40,376 bases of DNA from an uncultured Muribaculaceae bacterium. GTDB lineage: Bacteria; Bacteroidota; Bacteroidia; Bacteroidales; Muribaculaceae. The DNA is taken from the NCBI GenBank assembly GCA_910578805.1, contig CAJTRS010000013.1, forward strand, positions 14,533 to 54,908, in the 5' to 3' direction. The notes under the pieces are model-generated. The model saw nothing but the letters and a program-made list of their open reading frames with translations, was not told where the DNA came from and made no database searches. Positions 15,588-25,346 of this stretch are shown in pieces (position 1 is the stretch's first letter; the number at the start of each line of letters is the position of its first letter). A program made the translations under genes and the position numbers.

Positions 15588-16256
15588 ATGGAAGTAATCT
15601 ACGAGGACAATCATATAATAATCGTCAACAAACGTCCGGGCGAGATAGTACAAGGCGACAAGACAGGCGATGAGCCTCTTGTGGAAACAGTGCGCAAGTA
15701 TCTTAAAGAGAAATACAACAAACCCGGCAATGTGTTTTGTGGAGTGGTGCACCGCCTTGACCGCCCTGTATGGGGATTAGTGATTTTTGCCAAGACCTCA
15801 AAGGCATTGACACGGCTTAATGAGATGTTTCGTCGGGGACACGTGAAAAAGACTTACCTGGCCATCACACGCAACCGTCCGCCAAAAGAGGAAGACCGTC
15901 TGGTGCATTACATCACCACTACCGAGCGCAACAACAAATCGTACGCCTCGACAACTCCGCGCGCCAATTCCAAAGAGGCAGCGCTAAGCTACAGGCTCAT
16001 CGGGGAATCCGAACGTTATTTCTTGCTCGAGATAAACCTCGAGACCGGACGCAAGCACCAGATACGCGTACAGCTTTCGGCCATAGGCTGCCCGATACGC
16101 GGCGACCTCAAATACGGCGACCGCCGCTCAAACCCCGACGGAAGCATTTCGCTGCAGGCACACACCATAGAGTTCGAGCACCCGGTATCACACGAAAATA
16201 TCCATGTCGAGGCTCCGCTGCCCGATGATGTACTGTGGCGGGCATTCGCGGAATAA
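15588..16256 (+). CDS. RluA-family RNA pseudouridine synthase
   Basis: A 222-aa single-domain pseudouridine synthase that isomerises uridine in rRNA or tRNA; the target site is not readable here. The catalytic motif is VHRLDRPVWGLVIFAKT, with Asp in HRLDR as nucleophile. The usual DTSG after HRLDR is replaced by PVWG. Other family blocks are KTYLAI and LETGRKHQIRVQL. No S4 RNA-binding domain precedes the catalytic domain. ATG 15588 was chosen because the promoter lies immediately before it; an in-frame codon at 15552 is upstream of the -7 box and inside the preceding terminator. It heads a closely spaced series (18 bp to metA) that may continue to trkA. Confidence 0.92.
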   Translation: MEVIYEDNHIIIVNKRPGEIVQGDKTGDEPLVETVRKYLKEKYNKPGNVFCGVVHRLDRPVWGLVIFAKTSKALTRLNEMFRRGHVKKTYLAITRNRPPKEEDRLVHYITTTERNNKSYASTTPRANSKEAALSYRLIGESERYFLLEINLETGRKHQIRVQLSAIGCPIRGDLKYGDRRSNPDGSISLQAHTIEFEHPVSHENIHVEAPLPDDVLWRAFAE

Positions 16257-16274
16257 AACACCATTATCGGAAAC

Positions 16275-17165
16275 ATGCCTGTAATAATCGACAATGATCT
16301 GCCTGCGGCAAGTGTCCTCCGAAGCGAGGGTCTGACCGTGCTTCCGGCAGGCACCACCCCGCAAGCCAGAGTGGCACTGGTCAACCTGATGCCTGTAAAG
16401 ACCGATACCGAACTGGACTTACTGAGGCTCATAGCGCCATGGACACACAATGCCGAGATAACACTCATAACCATGGCCTCCCACACAAGCCGGCACACTC
16501 CGGCCGAACATATAAAGAAACATTACCTCACTCCGGCACAAACCGATATATGTGCATTTGACGGAGTCATAATAACCGGAGCCCCGCTTGAATTCGTGAG
16601 ATTTGAAGATGTGGACTACTGGCCGGAGATCACCGGAATATTCGACAGACTGCACGATAGCCAAACCTACACACTCTACATATGCTGGGCTGCATTTGCC
16701 GGATTATATCACCGTTACGGCATACCGATGAGTCTGCTCGACCGGAAAATTTCCGGCGTATTCAGCCACAGGATCACCGACAGCGCCGCTCCGCTACTCA
16801 GAGGCATCACAGACGGGTTCCACATACCCCACAGCCGTTTCGCATCATGGCACAGTTCCGACATAGAGTGTCATTCGGCAGCCATACACAACGCTTCGAC
16901 AAGTGACGAGGCCGGCATATACATGGTGACTGACAACAGCTACCGAGATTTCTATATCACCGGCCACGGGGAATACTCCACTCTGACACTCGATGGCGAA
17001 TACCGCCGCGATATCGGCAAAGGCATGTCGCCGGCCATTCCCTCGCATTACTACCCGCACGACAATCCGGAGCTCCGTCCGACCGATACATGGCACAGCC
17101 ATGCCGTAACCATAATGTGCAACTGGCTCGACCAGATCACCTCCGCCAAAAAACTAACCTACTAA
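16275..17165 (+). CDS. metA: Homoserine O-acetyltransferase, MetA type
   Basis: MetA-fold acyltransferase that acylates the hydroxyl of L-homoserine, the first committed step of methionine synthesis, in the cytoplasm. The 296-aa protein keeps the catalytic Cys137 (YICWAA), His231 and Glu233 (ITGHGEY). In the acyl-CoA pocket the motif is GAPLE, with Glu106. In this family Glu at that place is associated with acetyl-CoA use and Gly (as in E. coli GAPLG) with succinyl-CoA, so this enzyme is predicted to make O-acetylhomoserine despite the HTS-like fold. It starts 18 bp after the pseudouridine synthase gene and ends 13 bp before ruvA. The acyl-donor call is established family knowledge applied to one residue. 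Confidence 0.94.
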   Translation: MPVIIDNDLPAASVLRSEGLTVLPAGTTPQARVALVNLMPVKTDTELDLLRLIAPWTHNAEITLITMASHTSRHTPAEHIKKHYLTPAQTDICAFDGVIITGAPLEFVRFEDVDYWPEITGIFDRLHDSQTYTLYICWAAFAGLYHRYGIPMSLLDRKISGVFSHRITDSAAPLLRGITDGFHIPHSRFASWHSSDIECHSAAIHNASTSDEAGIYMVTDNSYRDFYITGHGEYSTLTLDGEYRRDIGKGMSPAIPSHYYPHDNPELRPTDTWHSHAVTIMCNWLDQITSAKKLTY

Positions 17166-17178
17166 ATCACGTCACACA

Positions 17179-17760
17179 ATGATAGAATATATCAAAGGCA
17201 CCTTGGCCGAACTGACTCCCACATATGCCGTGATCGAATGCAACGGCATTGGATACATGATATGCATCACCCTCCCCGCTTATTCCGCACTTGAAGGCAC
17301 CACCCAGGCCAAATTGCTGATACATGAGGCCATCAGGGAAGACGCCCACCAACTCTACGGATTCATCAGCGAACAGGAGAGATCGCTGTTCCGATCACTG
17401 ATAGGTGTATCGGGAGTGGGGACCAATACGGCACGCATGATCCTGTCATCGATTCCCGCACCTGAACTTGAACGGGTGATAGTGGGCGGTGACCACACCC
17501 GGCTCAAAAATGTCAAAGGCATAGGCATAAAAACGGCACAACGTATAATTGTGGATCTACGCGATAAAATAAAACCCATAGGCGATGCGTTAGATATTAA
17601 GCCTACGATCACTTCGGAAGTGTTCGACGAGGCTCTTTCGGCACTTGTCATGCTCGGATTCGTTCGCGTACAGTCACAGAAGGTTCTCAAAAAGATATTC
17701 GATGCCGACCCCACCGTTAAGGTGGAAGTCGCCATAAAGAAAGCCCTGACAATGATGTAA
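17179..17760 (+). CDS. ruvA: Holliday junction branch migration protein RuvA
   Basis: RuvA binds four-way DNA junctions as a tetramer and loads the RuvB motor for branch migration in recombinational repair. The 193-aa protein has the N-terminal OB domain (MIEYIKGTLAELTPTYAVIE), two helix-hairpin-helix motifs (LIGVSGVGTNTARMILS, about 74-90, and LKNVKGIGIKTAQRIIVDL, about 109-127), and a C-terminal RuvB-binding helical domain (about 148-193). ruvB is not in the window. It is followed 74 bp downstream by sprA. ruvA next to sprA is, as I recall, a common gene order in Bacteroidota. Confidence 0.95.
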   Translation: MIEYIKGTLAELTPTYAVIECNGIGYMICITLPAYSALEGTTQAKLLIHEAIREDAHQLYGFISEQERSLFRSLIGVSGVGTNTARMILSSIPAPELERVIVGGDHTRLKNVKGIGIKTAQRIIVDLRDKIKPIGDALDIKPTITSEVFDEALSALVMLGFVRVQSQKVLKKIFDADPTVKVEVAIKKALTMM

Positions 17761-17834
17761 GCGCACGGCACACCCGACTGCAACGGCAATGCCGGCGAGC
17801 CGCCAGGCCACATTATTGAGAGAGAATCCGCACA

Positions 17835-20800
17835 GTGTCAGACCGCAAGCATAAAGATACCACCTCACGCACCACCCACCGCCGCAGCGCGGTGTGGATA
17901 GTGACGGCACTAATATCCTTTACGTGCCTTACCGCACTGTCACAATACTACAAATCGGAGCTCCCGCCTCCGGCGCCGGCCGCTGCTCCTCCGCCATTGT
18001 CACAACTCGATTCCATAATGCTGCCCTCGCCGGTGCAGCAGACTGTGCCGCAGAGCTACGAAGAGCTCATGGGACGGGAATTTTCAGCCGATCTCGCAAC
18101 CCCATCTAATGTCAAAACCGTGACCGAGTATGATCCGGCCACAGGATACTACGTCATACGCACGCGCGTGGGCGATATGGACATAGCCACCCCATTTGTG
18201 CTAACCGAAGCCCAGTACAATGACTGGCAGCTGCGCCGCTCCATGCAGCAATACTACCACGAACGCAACGCCGAAGCTCTGACACAGCAGAAAGAGAAAA
18301 AGCCATTCGACATACTCGACATGAATTTCGCCCTCGGACCGCTTGAAAAGATATTCGGCCCGGGCGGTGTAAGGCTAAAGACACAGGGATCGGTACAGAT
18401 TGACATGGGCATAAAGTCCAACTTCACCGACAATCCGGCACTGTCGGTCAACTCCCGTCGGAAAACATACTTCGACTTCGACCAGAAAATACAGGCTACC
18501 ATAACAGCCTCTGTAGGTGACCGCCTAAACTTCAACATGACCTACAACACCGATGCCACCTTTGACTTCGACTCAAAAAACATAAAACTCCAGTATGAGG
18601 GAAAAGAGGACGACATAGTGAAAAATATCGAAGCCGGCAATGTGAGCATGACCACTGGGTCACAGCTTATAAGGGGAAGCACGGCTCTGTTCGGCATCAA
18701 GGCCAAACTGCAGTTTGGCAAACTTACGGCCACGGCTCTCGTCTCGCAGCAGAACTCCGAATCGCGCTCCATAAGCACCAAAGGCGGAGTACAGACCACT
18801 CCGTTCAGCATCAATGCCGACAATTATGACCAGAACCGCCACTTCTTCCTGGCTCATTTTTTCCGCGACAATTATGACCAGTTTGCCTCCAAGTTGCCCT
18901 ATGTCTCCTCGGGTGTACAGATAACCCGCGTGGAGGTCTGGGTCACCAACAAGACCGGCAATTTCAATCAGAGTCGCAATGTGGTAGCGTTCATGGACTT
19001 AGGCGAAGAGTCCAATCTCGCCAACCGATACTGGACCCCCAATCCCGCCCTGCCCAACCCGTCAAATGCCTCCAATGACCTCCTGTCGATAATCAAGACC
19101 GACTATCCCGACGCACGCAATATAAGCACCGTGACCCAGACACTTGCTCCTCTGGGAGCTTTCGGCATAGAGGGCGGACACGACTACGAAAAGGTGGAGA
19201 GCGCCCGATTGCTCACCGAAAGTGAATATACCCTCAACCCCACTCTCGGATACATCTCTTTCAAGAGCCAGATGAACTCCGACGATGTGGTGGGCATAGC
19301 TTTTGAATACACTTACCGCGGCCAGGTGTATCAGGTGGGCGAATTCTCCTCCGACATCACCACAACCGATCAGTGTCTGTTTGTGAAGATGCTTAAAGGT
19401 ACCACCATTTCCACCGAGCTGCCCATGTGGGACCTGATGATGAAAAACGTGTATTCGCTCGGCGCCTACCAACTGCAGAGCAGCAACTTCCGCCTGCAGA
19501 TAAAATATCTGTCTGACACAACAGGCACCGAAATCAACTATCTGCCCGTGCCGGGGCTTTCCGACAAGCCGCTTCTGCAGGTCATGAACCTTGACCGCCT
19601 CGATTCCAACCAGGCCTCCAACTCCGACGGATTCTTTGACTACATCGAAGGCTACACCATACAGTCGGCAAGCGGCAAGGTCATATTCCCTGTAGTAGAA
19701 CCGTTCGGCAGTCATCTTGCCAAGAAGATAAACAATCCGGAGTTAGCCAAGCGCTATGTATATCAGGAACTTTATGACTCCACGTTAGTGGTGGCGCGAC
19801 AGTTTGCCGACAAGAACAAATTTATGCTCACAGGCGAATATCAGGCTTCGGCAGGATCACAGATACGACTCAACGCCATGAATGTGCCCCGCGGATCGGT
19901 GATAGTCAGAGCCGGAGGCATGACACTCACCGAAAACAGCGACTACACCGTGGACTACTCCATGGGCATCGTAACCATAACCAATCAGAGCATAATCGAT
20001 TCCGGACAGAACATAAGTGTGACCCTTGAGAACCAGTCGATGTTCTCTACCCAGCGCAAGACCCTGCTCGGACTTGACCTGAGCTACAAATTCAACAAGC
20101 ACCTGACCGTAGGCGGCACACTGTTGCACTACGGAGAAAAAGCCCTGACCGAAAAAGTCAACATCGGCGATGAGATTGTCAACAACACCATGTGGGGAGT
20201 GAACTTCGCCTACAACACCGAATTCATGTGGCTGACCAACCTGCTCAACAAAGTGCCCACCATCAATGCCACTGCCCCTTCGAGTCTGTCGCTTCAGGGC
20301 GAATTTGCCCAGCTTGTACCCCACAGCCAGAAGAGCGGCTCCAACTCCGGCAGTTCGTTCATAGATGACTTCGAATCGGCACAGAGCGGTATAGACCTCC
20401 GATCACCCTACTCATGGTTTCTCGCCTCCACCCCTTATGAAAACGGAGCCGACGCACTCTTTCCCGAAGCGGCACTTAGCAACAATGTGGATTACGGCAA
20501 AAACCGCGCCCTGCTCAACTGGTACTATATAGACCGCATGTTCACCTCCAAAAACTCCTCGCTCGCACCCGGATATATCAAGAGCGATCTTGAACAGCAA
20601 TCCAACCCCTACGTGCGCGAAATCACATCACGCGAAATATATCCTGACCGCCAGCTCACCTACGGAGAATCCTCTACCATTCAGACACTCAACCTGTCAT
20701 ATTACCCTACGGAACGAGGCCCCTACAATCTCGATGCCGTAAATGTGGATCAGGAGGGCAACCTAACCAATCCCGAACGCCGCTGGGGTGGCATAATGCG

Positions 20801-23800
20801 TCGTCTCGACAACACCAACTTCGAGCAAAGCAACATAGAGTATGTCCAGTTCTGGCTCCTCAATCCATTCCTTGATCCCGAAAATCCCAACTACGAAGGC
20901 GGTGACCTCTATTTCAACTTCGGCGAGATATCGGAAGATATACTGAAAGACGGCCTGAAATCCTATGAAAACGGCCTCCCCTACAACGGCTCTACCGACC
21001 ATACCAAGGCCACCGTATGGGGCAAAGTAAGCACCGAGAATTCACTGACATACGCATTCGATAACAGCAGTGAGGCACGACGCAACCAGGACGTGGGTCT
21101 CGACGGACTGAAAAACGACGAGGAATTCACATTCTCTTCCTACGCTGAATACCTTGACCGTCTGCGCCTCAGCCTCTCGCCCGCTACTGTGGAGAAGATG
21201 CAAGCCGACAAATTCTCTCCGTTCAACGACCCAGCAGGCGACAACTACCACTTCTATCGCGGATATGACTACGATGAACAGCGTCTGTCGATACTCGAGC
21301 GTTACAAACGCTACAACGGCGTGGAAGGCAACTCCCTGTCGCCTGACGAAGCCGATGAACCGCTCTACCAGTCATCGCGCGCCTTACCCGACGTGGAGGA
21401 TATAAACCAGGACAACACCCTCAACGAATACGAGCGCTACTACCAGTACAAAGTGTCGATACGTCCCGAAGACCTCGTCGTAGGACGCAACTACATTACC
21501 GACAAGCAGATATCCATAGTCCCCACCCGTGATGGCAAGGAACTGGAGGTGGAATGGTACCAGTTCAAGATACCCCTTAGCGATTATGAGAAAATAGTAG
21601 GCTCAATAAACGGATTTTCCACTATACGCTTCGCCCGAATATTCCTCACGGGCTTCAAAGCAACCACACACCTGCGATTCGCTTCGCTCGAACTGGTGCG
21701 CGGCGAATGGCGCCCTTACGATTTCAATCTCAACAATCGCGGTGACACTCCCGCCGAAGGAAACCTCGACGTATCGGTAGTAAACATAGAGGAAAACTCC
21801 GGACGAACCCCGGTCAACTATGTGCTTCCTCCGGGTGTGTCCCGAATATCCAACCCTGACCAGTCGCAGATAGTACAGCTCAACGAACAGTCACTTTCAC
21901 TTAAGGTGACCGGACTTCAGGCCGGTGACGCCCGTGCCGTATATCGCAACACTTCGCATGACCTGCGCAATTACAACCGCCTGCAGATGTGGGTACACGC
22001 CGAATCGCTCATCGACGATGCCACAAATCTGCGCAGCGGCGACATGTCAGTATTCATACGTCTCGGCACAGATGTAAAGAACAATTTCTACGAATATGAA
22101 GTGCCTCTGAAACTGACACCTCACGGCCATTATCAGGACACTCTGTCTGACCGGTCCATTGTGTGGCCCGACGAGAACTTCCTTAACCTGAAACTCCAGT
22201 CGCTCGTGGACCTGAAAAAAGCCAGAAACCTGGCCAAACGCAATGGAGAGGACGGCGTGGGATTCAACACTCTATACACCGGCCGTGATCCTGACAACGA
22301 ACGTAACCGCATGGCCGTGATGGGAAATCCGTCGCTGAGTGACATTCGTGTGCTTCTGGTGGGAGTACGCAACAATTCCCCCACAGCCAAGGACGGCATT
22401 GTGTGGATCAACGAACTTAAAGTAACCGATTTCGAATCGTCCGGCGGTTGGGCAGCCGATGCCTCGGCCACCCTGAACATGTCGGACATCGCCACACTCA
22501 ATTTCGGCGGCCACTACGAATCGGCTGGTTTCGGCGGAGTGGACCAAAGCCTCAACGAGCGCCGCATGGACGATTACTCCCGATACAATTTCGCCATACA
22601 GACCGACTTGGGCCGATTCTTGCCGGAATCGGTAAAACTCAAAGCACCCATATTCTACTCCATGACCAAGGAGAAAACAACCCCCAAATACAATCCCCTT
22701 GACCAGGACGTGCTGCTTAAAGATGCCCTCGAGGGCGCTTCCAAACGGGAAAAAGACTCCATCAACGCCTTTGCCGTGGAACATTCATCGCAGGAGAGCT
22801 TCAGCATTTCAGGACTGAATTTCGATATAAAGAGCAAGAATCCCATGCCGTGGGACCCTGCCAACTTCACCCTCAACTTCTCATTCAACAAATCCCACAA
22901 GTCCAACCCCACCACCGAATACGAGAACCTCAGCGACTACCGCGGTAGTTTCCAGTATTCCTATATGCCGTATATCAAACCGTTCAAACCATTTGCCAAA
23001 CTAAAGACCAATTCCAAAAACACCCGTTTCATAAAGGATTGGGAACTTAACTGGCTGCCCAACTCCATATCATTCCTAACCACCATGTCGCGCTACTACT
23101 ACGAAGAGCAGGTGCGCAGCGAGACTGATGCCAACTTCCAGCTTCCGGTATCGGTGAGCAAGAACTTTCTATGGGACCGTCAGCTTGCCCTGACATGGAA
23201 TCTGACAAAATCGCTCAACTTCACCTTCAACTCCAATACGGCGGCACGCATAGAAGAACCGGTGGGAGCTGTCAACCGCAAACTGTTTCCCGACAAATAC
23301 CGTGAATGGCGCGACACAGTATGGCAGAGCATACTGCACTTAGGCACACCATGGAGCTATAACCAGACATTCGTAGGCTCCTACAAGGCTCCGTTCAACC
23401 GCATACCCGCCATCGACTTCATATCGGCCAACGCATCGTACAACGCCGTGTACCGCTGGGACCGCGGCGCCACGGTGGAAGATGTCAATCTCGGCAACAC
23501 CATATCCAATCAGGCAACATGGAATGTGGACGGACGCATAAACCTCGAGGGTCTCTACAATAAAAACGCATATCTCAAAAAGGTCAACTCTCGGTTTGCC
23601 TCAAGCAAGCGCGGCAACAACAAAAATTCCGGCAGAAACAACCGTCAGCCAAAACCCAAACGGTTCGAACGGACATTTGCCCTGAAACCCGATACCTCAA
23701 TAGTGATCAAACACAACCTACGGAATAAAAAGGTAAAAATCACGGCCATCGACGTAGCCACGGAAAAACCGGTGGCTCTCAAAACAAAAGTCATCGACGC

Positions 23801-25316
23801 CAACTCGGTTGAAATCCTGAACCACGGCACGGAAAACGTGAAATTCACCATAATCGAACAACTCAAAGACTCCCGCTCCATATGGGACGAGATAGGCGAA
23901 CATGCCGCACGCTTTGCCATGAGTGCCCGAAACATATCCATACGCTGGCGCGACACCCGCTCCATGTCACTTCCGCTGTTTATCCCCGACATAGGCAACA
24001 TATTCGGCCAGGGAAGCAGTTACGGACCTCTTGCCCCGGGTCTGGACTTCGCATTCGGATTCACCGATGAGGGCTACATAGACCGCGCAAAGGAACGCGG
24101 GTGGCTCATGACCGCCGACGGACAGACATCGCCGGCTGTATATTCCCACACCAATGAAATCAATCTCGAACTCACTCTCGAGCCTATCAAAGGACTCAAG
24201 ATACAACTTACGGCCAACCGAACCGACAACCGAACCCGACAGGTTCAGTTCATGTATGACGACATGCCCACCACACTTGCCGGAAGCTACACCAAAACCC
24301 ACTGCGCCATAGCCACAGCCCTGAAGGGATCAAGCCCCGACAACGGATATGAAAGCGCCACATTCAACAAATTTCTCGACAACATTCCGGTAGTGGCACA
24401 TCGCGTAGAGAACCAATACCGCGGCCTCAGATATCCGTCCACCGGCTTCATGACCGGAAATATCCATGCCGGTAATACGTTTGATCCTAATGTAGGAACC
24501 GTGAGCCGCACAGGCAGCGATGTGCTTATTCCGGCATTCATGTCGGCCTATTCGGGTACTGATGTCAACACACAGTATCTCGACCCATTCCCCTCGATAG
24601 CGGAAGTGCTGCCCAACTGGCGTGTGACCTACGACGGACTCATCAACATAGGCAATCTCCGCAATATCTTCAAGTCATTCACTCTCAGCCACGCTTATCA
24701 GTGCACCTACTCCGTAGGGTCCTATTCCTCTTATCTCAACTGGATAAGCGCCGACGGCGAACAGCTCGGATTCACTCTCGACGAGCTCACCGGACAGCCT
24801 ATACCCTCATCACCCTACAACATTTCGTCAGTGGCCATAACCGAACGGTTCGCCCCCCTGATAGGCGCTTCGGTGACATTGAAAAACAATATGACCCTCA
24901 ATGCCGAATACCGCGATTCGCGCACTCTGACACTCAACACATCGGCCGGACAGGTGGTGGAAGCCACCCAACGCGGAGTCACGGCCGGAGTGGGCTACAA
25001 AATCGTGGGCTTCAACAGCGTGCTGAAGCTAAAAGGCCGACAGAACGGTGTAAGCAATGACCTCACCGTCAACGGTGACTTCTCCTATGCCGAAAACCAG
25101 GCGTTGATCCGCAAGATCGAGAACCGGTTCTCACAAGCCACCTCCGGCTCAAGAGTCATAACACTGAATCTTGCCGCAAATTATATACTGAGCCGCAAGA
25201 TGACCGTCGGACTGTATTTCGAGCACCAGATCAACACCCCACTGGTATCTTCAACGGCCTATCCAACGACCAACACGGCGTTCGGACTGTCATTTAACTT
25301 CTCACTGTCACGATAA
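17835..25316 (+). CDS. sprA: SprA, type IX secretion outer-membrane translocon
   Basis: SprA (Sov in Porphyromonas) is the giant 36-strand outer-membrane barrel through which T9SS cargo leaves the cell. This copy is 2493 aa, within the family range. It starts with a basic stretch and a hydrophobic export signal (about residues 19-36), then a Pro-rich linker (PPPAPAAAPPP). Repeated beta-rich SprA units follow, with recognisable blocks such as PFDILDMNFALGPLEKIFGPGGVRLKTQGS, SSFIDDFESAQSGIDLRSP and NGIVWINELKVTDFESSGGW-like sequence. The C-terminal barrel strands end in TAFGLSFNFSLSR, a typical outer-membrane beta-signal ending near an aromatic residue. The start is GTG 17835; no ATG lies before the signal sequence. 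It shows that the organism has a T9SS. Confidence 0.95.
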   Translation: MSDRKHKDTTSRTTHRRSAVWIVTALISFTCLTALSQYYKSELPPPAPAAAPPPLSQLDSIMLPSPVQQTVPQSYEELMGREFSADLATPSNVKTVTEYDPATGYYVIRTRVGDMDIATPFVLTEAQYNDWQLRRSMQQYYHERNAEALTQQKEKKPFDILDMNFALGPLEKIFGPGGVRLKTQGSVQIDMGIKSNFTDNPALSVNSRRKTYFDFDQKIQATITASVGDRLNFNMTYNTDATFDFDSKNIKLQYEGKEDDIVKNIEAGNVSMTTGSQLIRGSTALFGIKAKLQFGKLTATALVSQQNSESRSISTKGGVQTTPFSINADNYDQNRHFFLAHFFRDNYDQFASKLPYVSSGVQITRVEVWVTNKTGNFNQSRNVVAFMDLGEESNLANRYWTPNPALPNPSNASNDLLSIIKTDYPDARNISTVTQTLAPLGAFGIEGGHDYEKVESARLLTESEYTLNPTLGYISFKSQMNSDDVVGIAFEYTYRGQVYQVGEFSSDITTTDQCLFVKMLKGTTISTELPMWDLMMKNVYSLGAYQLQSSNFRLQIKYLSDTTGTEINYLPVPGLSDKPLLQVMNLDRLDSNQASNSDGFFDYIEGYTIQSASGKVIFPVVEPFGSHLAKKINNPELAKRYVYQELYDSTLVVARQFADKNKFMLTGEYQASAGSQIRLNAMNVPRGSVIVRAGGMTLTENSDYTVDYSMGIVTITNQSIIDSGQNISVTLENQSMFSTQRKTLLGLDLSYKFNKHLTVGGTLLHYGEKALTEKVNIGDEIVNNTMWGVNFAYNTEFMWLTNLLNKVPTINATAPSSLSLQGEFAQLVPHSQKSGSNSGSSFIDDFESAQSGIDLRSPYSWFLASTPYENGADALFPEAALSNNVDYGKNRALLNWYYIDRMFTSKNSSLAPGYIKSDLEQQSNPYVREITSREIYPDRQLTYGESSTIQTLNLSYYPTERGPYNLDAVNVDQEGNLTNPERRWGGIMRRLDNTNFEQSNIEYVQFWLLNPFLDPENPNYEGGDLYFNFGEISEDILKDGLKSYENGLPYNGSTDHTKATVWGKVSTENSLTYAFDNSSEARRNQDVGLDGLKNDEEFTFSSYAEYLDRLRLSLSPATVEKMQADKFSPFNDPAGDNYHFYRGYDYDEQRLSILERYKRYNGVEGNSLSPDEADEPLYQSSRALPDVEDINQDNTLNEYERYYQYKVSIRPEDLVVGRNYITDKQISIVPTRDGKELEVEWYQFKIPLSDYEKIVGSINGFSTIRFARIFLTGFKATTHLRFASLELVRGEWRPYDFNLNNRGDTPAEGNLDVSVVNIEENSGRTPVNYVLPPGVSRISNPDQSQIVQLNEQSLSLKVTGLQAGDARAVYRNTSHDLRNYNRLQMWVHAESLIDDATNLRSGDMSVFIRLGTDVKNNFYEYEVPLKLTPHGHYQDTLSDRSIVWPDENFLNLKLQSLVDLKKARNLAKRNGEDGVGFNTLYTGRDPDNERNRMAVMGNPSLSDIRVLLVGVRNNSPTAKDGIVWINELKVTDFESSGGWAADASATLNMSDIATLNFGGHYESAGFGGVDQSLNERRMDDYSRYNFAIQTDLGRFLPESVKLKAPIFYSMTKEKTTPKYNPLDQDVLLKDALEGASKREKDSINAFAVEHSSQESFSISGLNFDIKSKNPMPWDPANFTLNFSFNKSHKSNPTTEYENLSDYRGSFQYSYMPYIKPFKPFAKLKTNSKNTRFIKDWELNWLPNSISFLTTMSRYYYEEQVRSETDANFQLPVSVSKNFLWDRQLALTWNLTKSLNFTFNSNTAARIEEPVGAVNRKLFPDKYREWRDTVWQSILHLGTPWSYNQTFVGSYKAPFNRIPAIDFISANASYNAVYRWDRGATVEDVNLGNTISNQATWNVDGRINLEGLYNKNAYLKKVNSRFASSKRGNNKNSGRNNRQPKPKRFERTFALKPDTSIVIKHNLRNKKVKITAIDVATEKPVALKTKVIDANSVEILNHGTENVKFTIIEQLKDSRSIWDEIGEHAARFAMSARNISIRWRDTRSMSLPLFIPDIGNIFGQGSSYGPLAPGLDFAFGFTDEGYIDRAKERGWLMTADGQTSPAVYSHTNEINLELTLEPIKGLKIQLTANRTDNRTRQVQFMYDDMPTTLAGSYTKTHCAIATALKGSSPDNGYESATFNKFLDNIPVVAHRVENQYRGLRYPSTGFMTGNIHAGNTFDPNVGTVSRTGSDVLIPAFMSAYSGTDVNTQYLDPFPSIAEVLPNWRVTYDGLINIGNLRNIFKSFTLSHAYQCTYSVGSYSSYLNWISADGEQLGFTLDELTGQPIPSSPYNISSVAITERFAPLIGASVTLKNNMTLNAEYRDSRTLTLNTSAGQVVEATQRGVTAGVGYKIVGFNSVLKLKGRQNGVSNDLTVNGDFSYAENQALIRKIENRFSQATSGSRVITLNLAANYILSRKMTVGLYFEHQINTPLVSSTAYPTTNTAFGLSFNFSLSR

Positions 25317-25346
25317 CCCAAAAAACTGAAACAATCATATACCACC

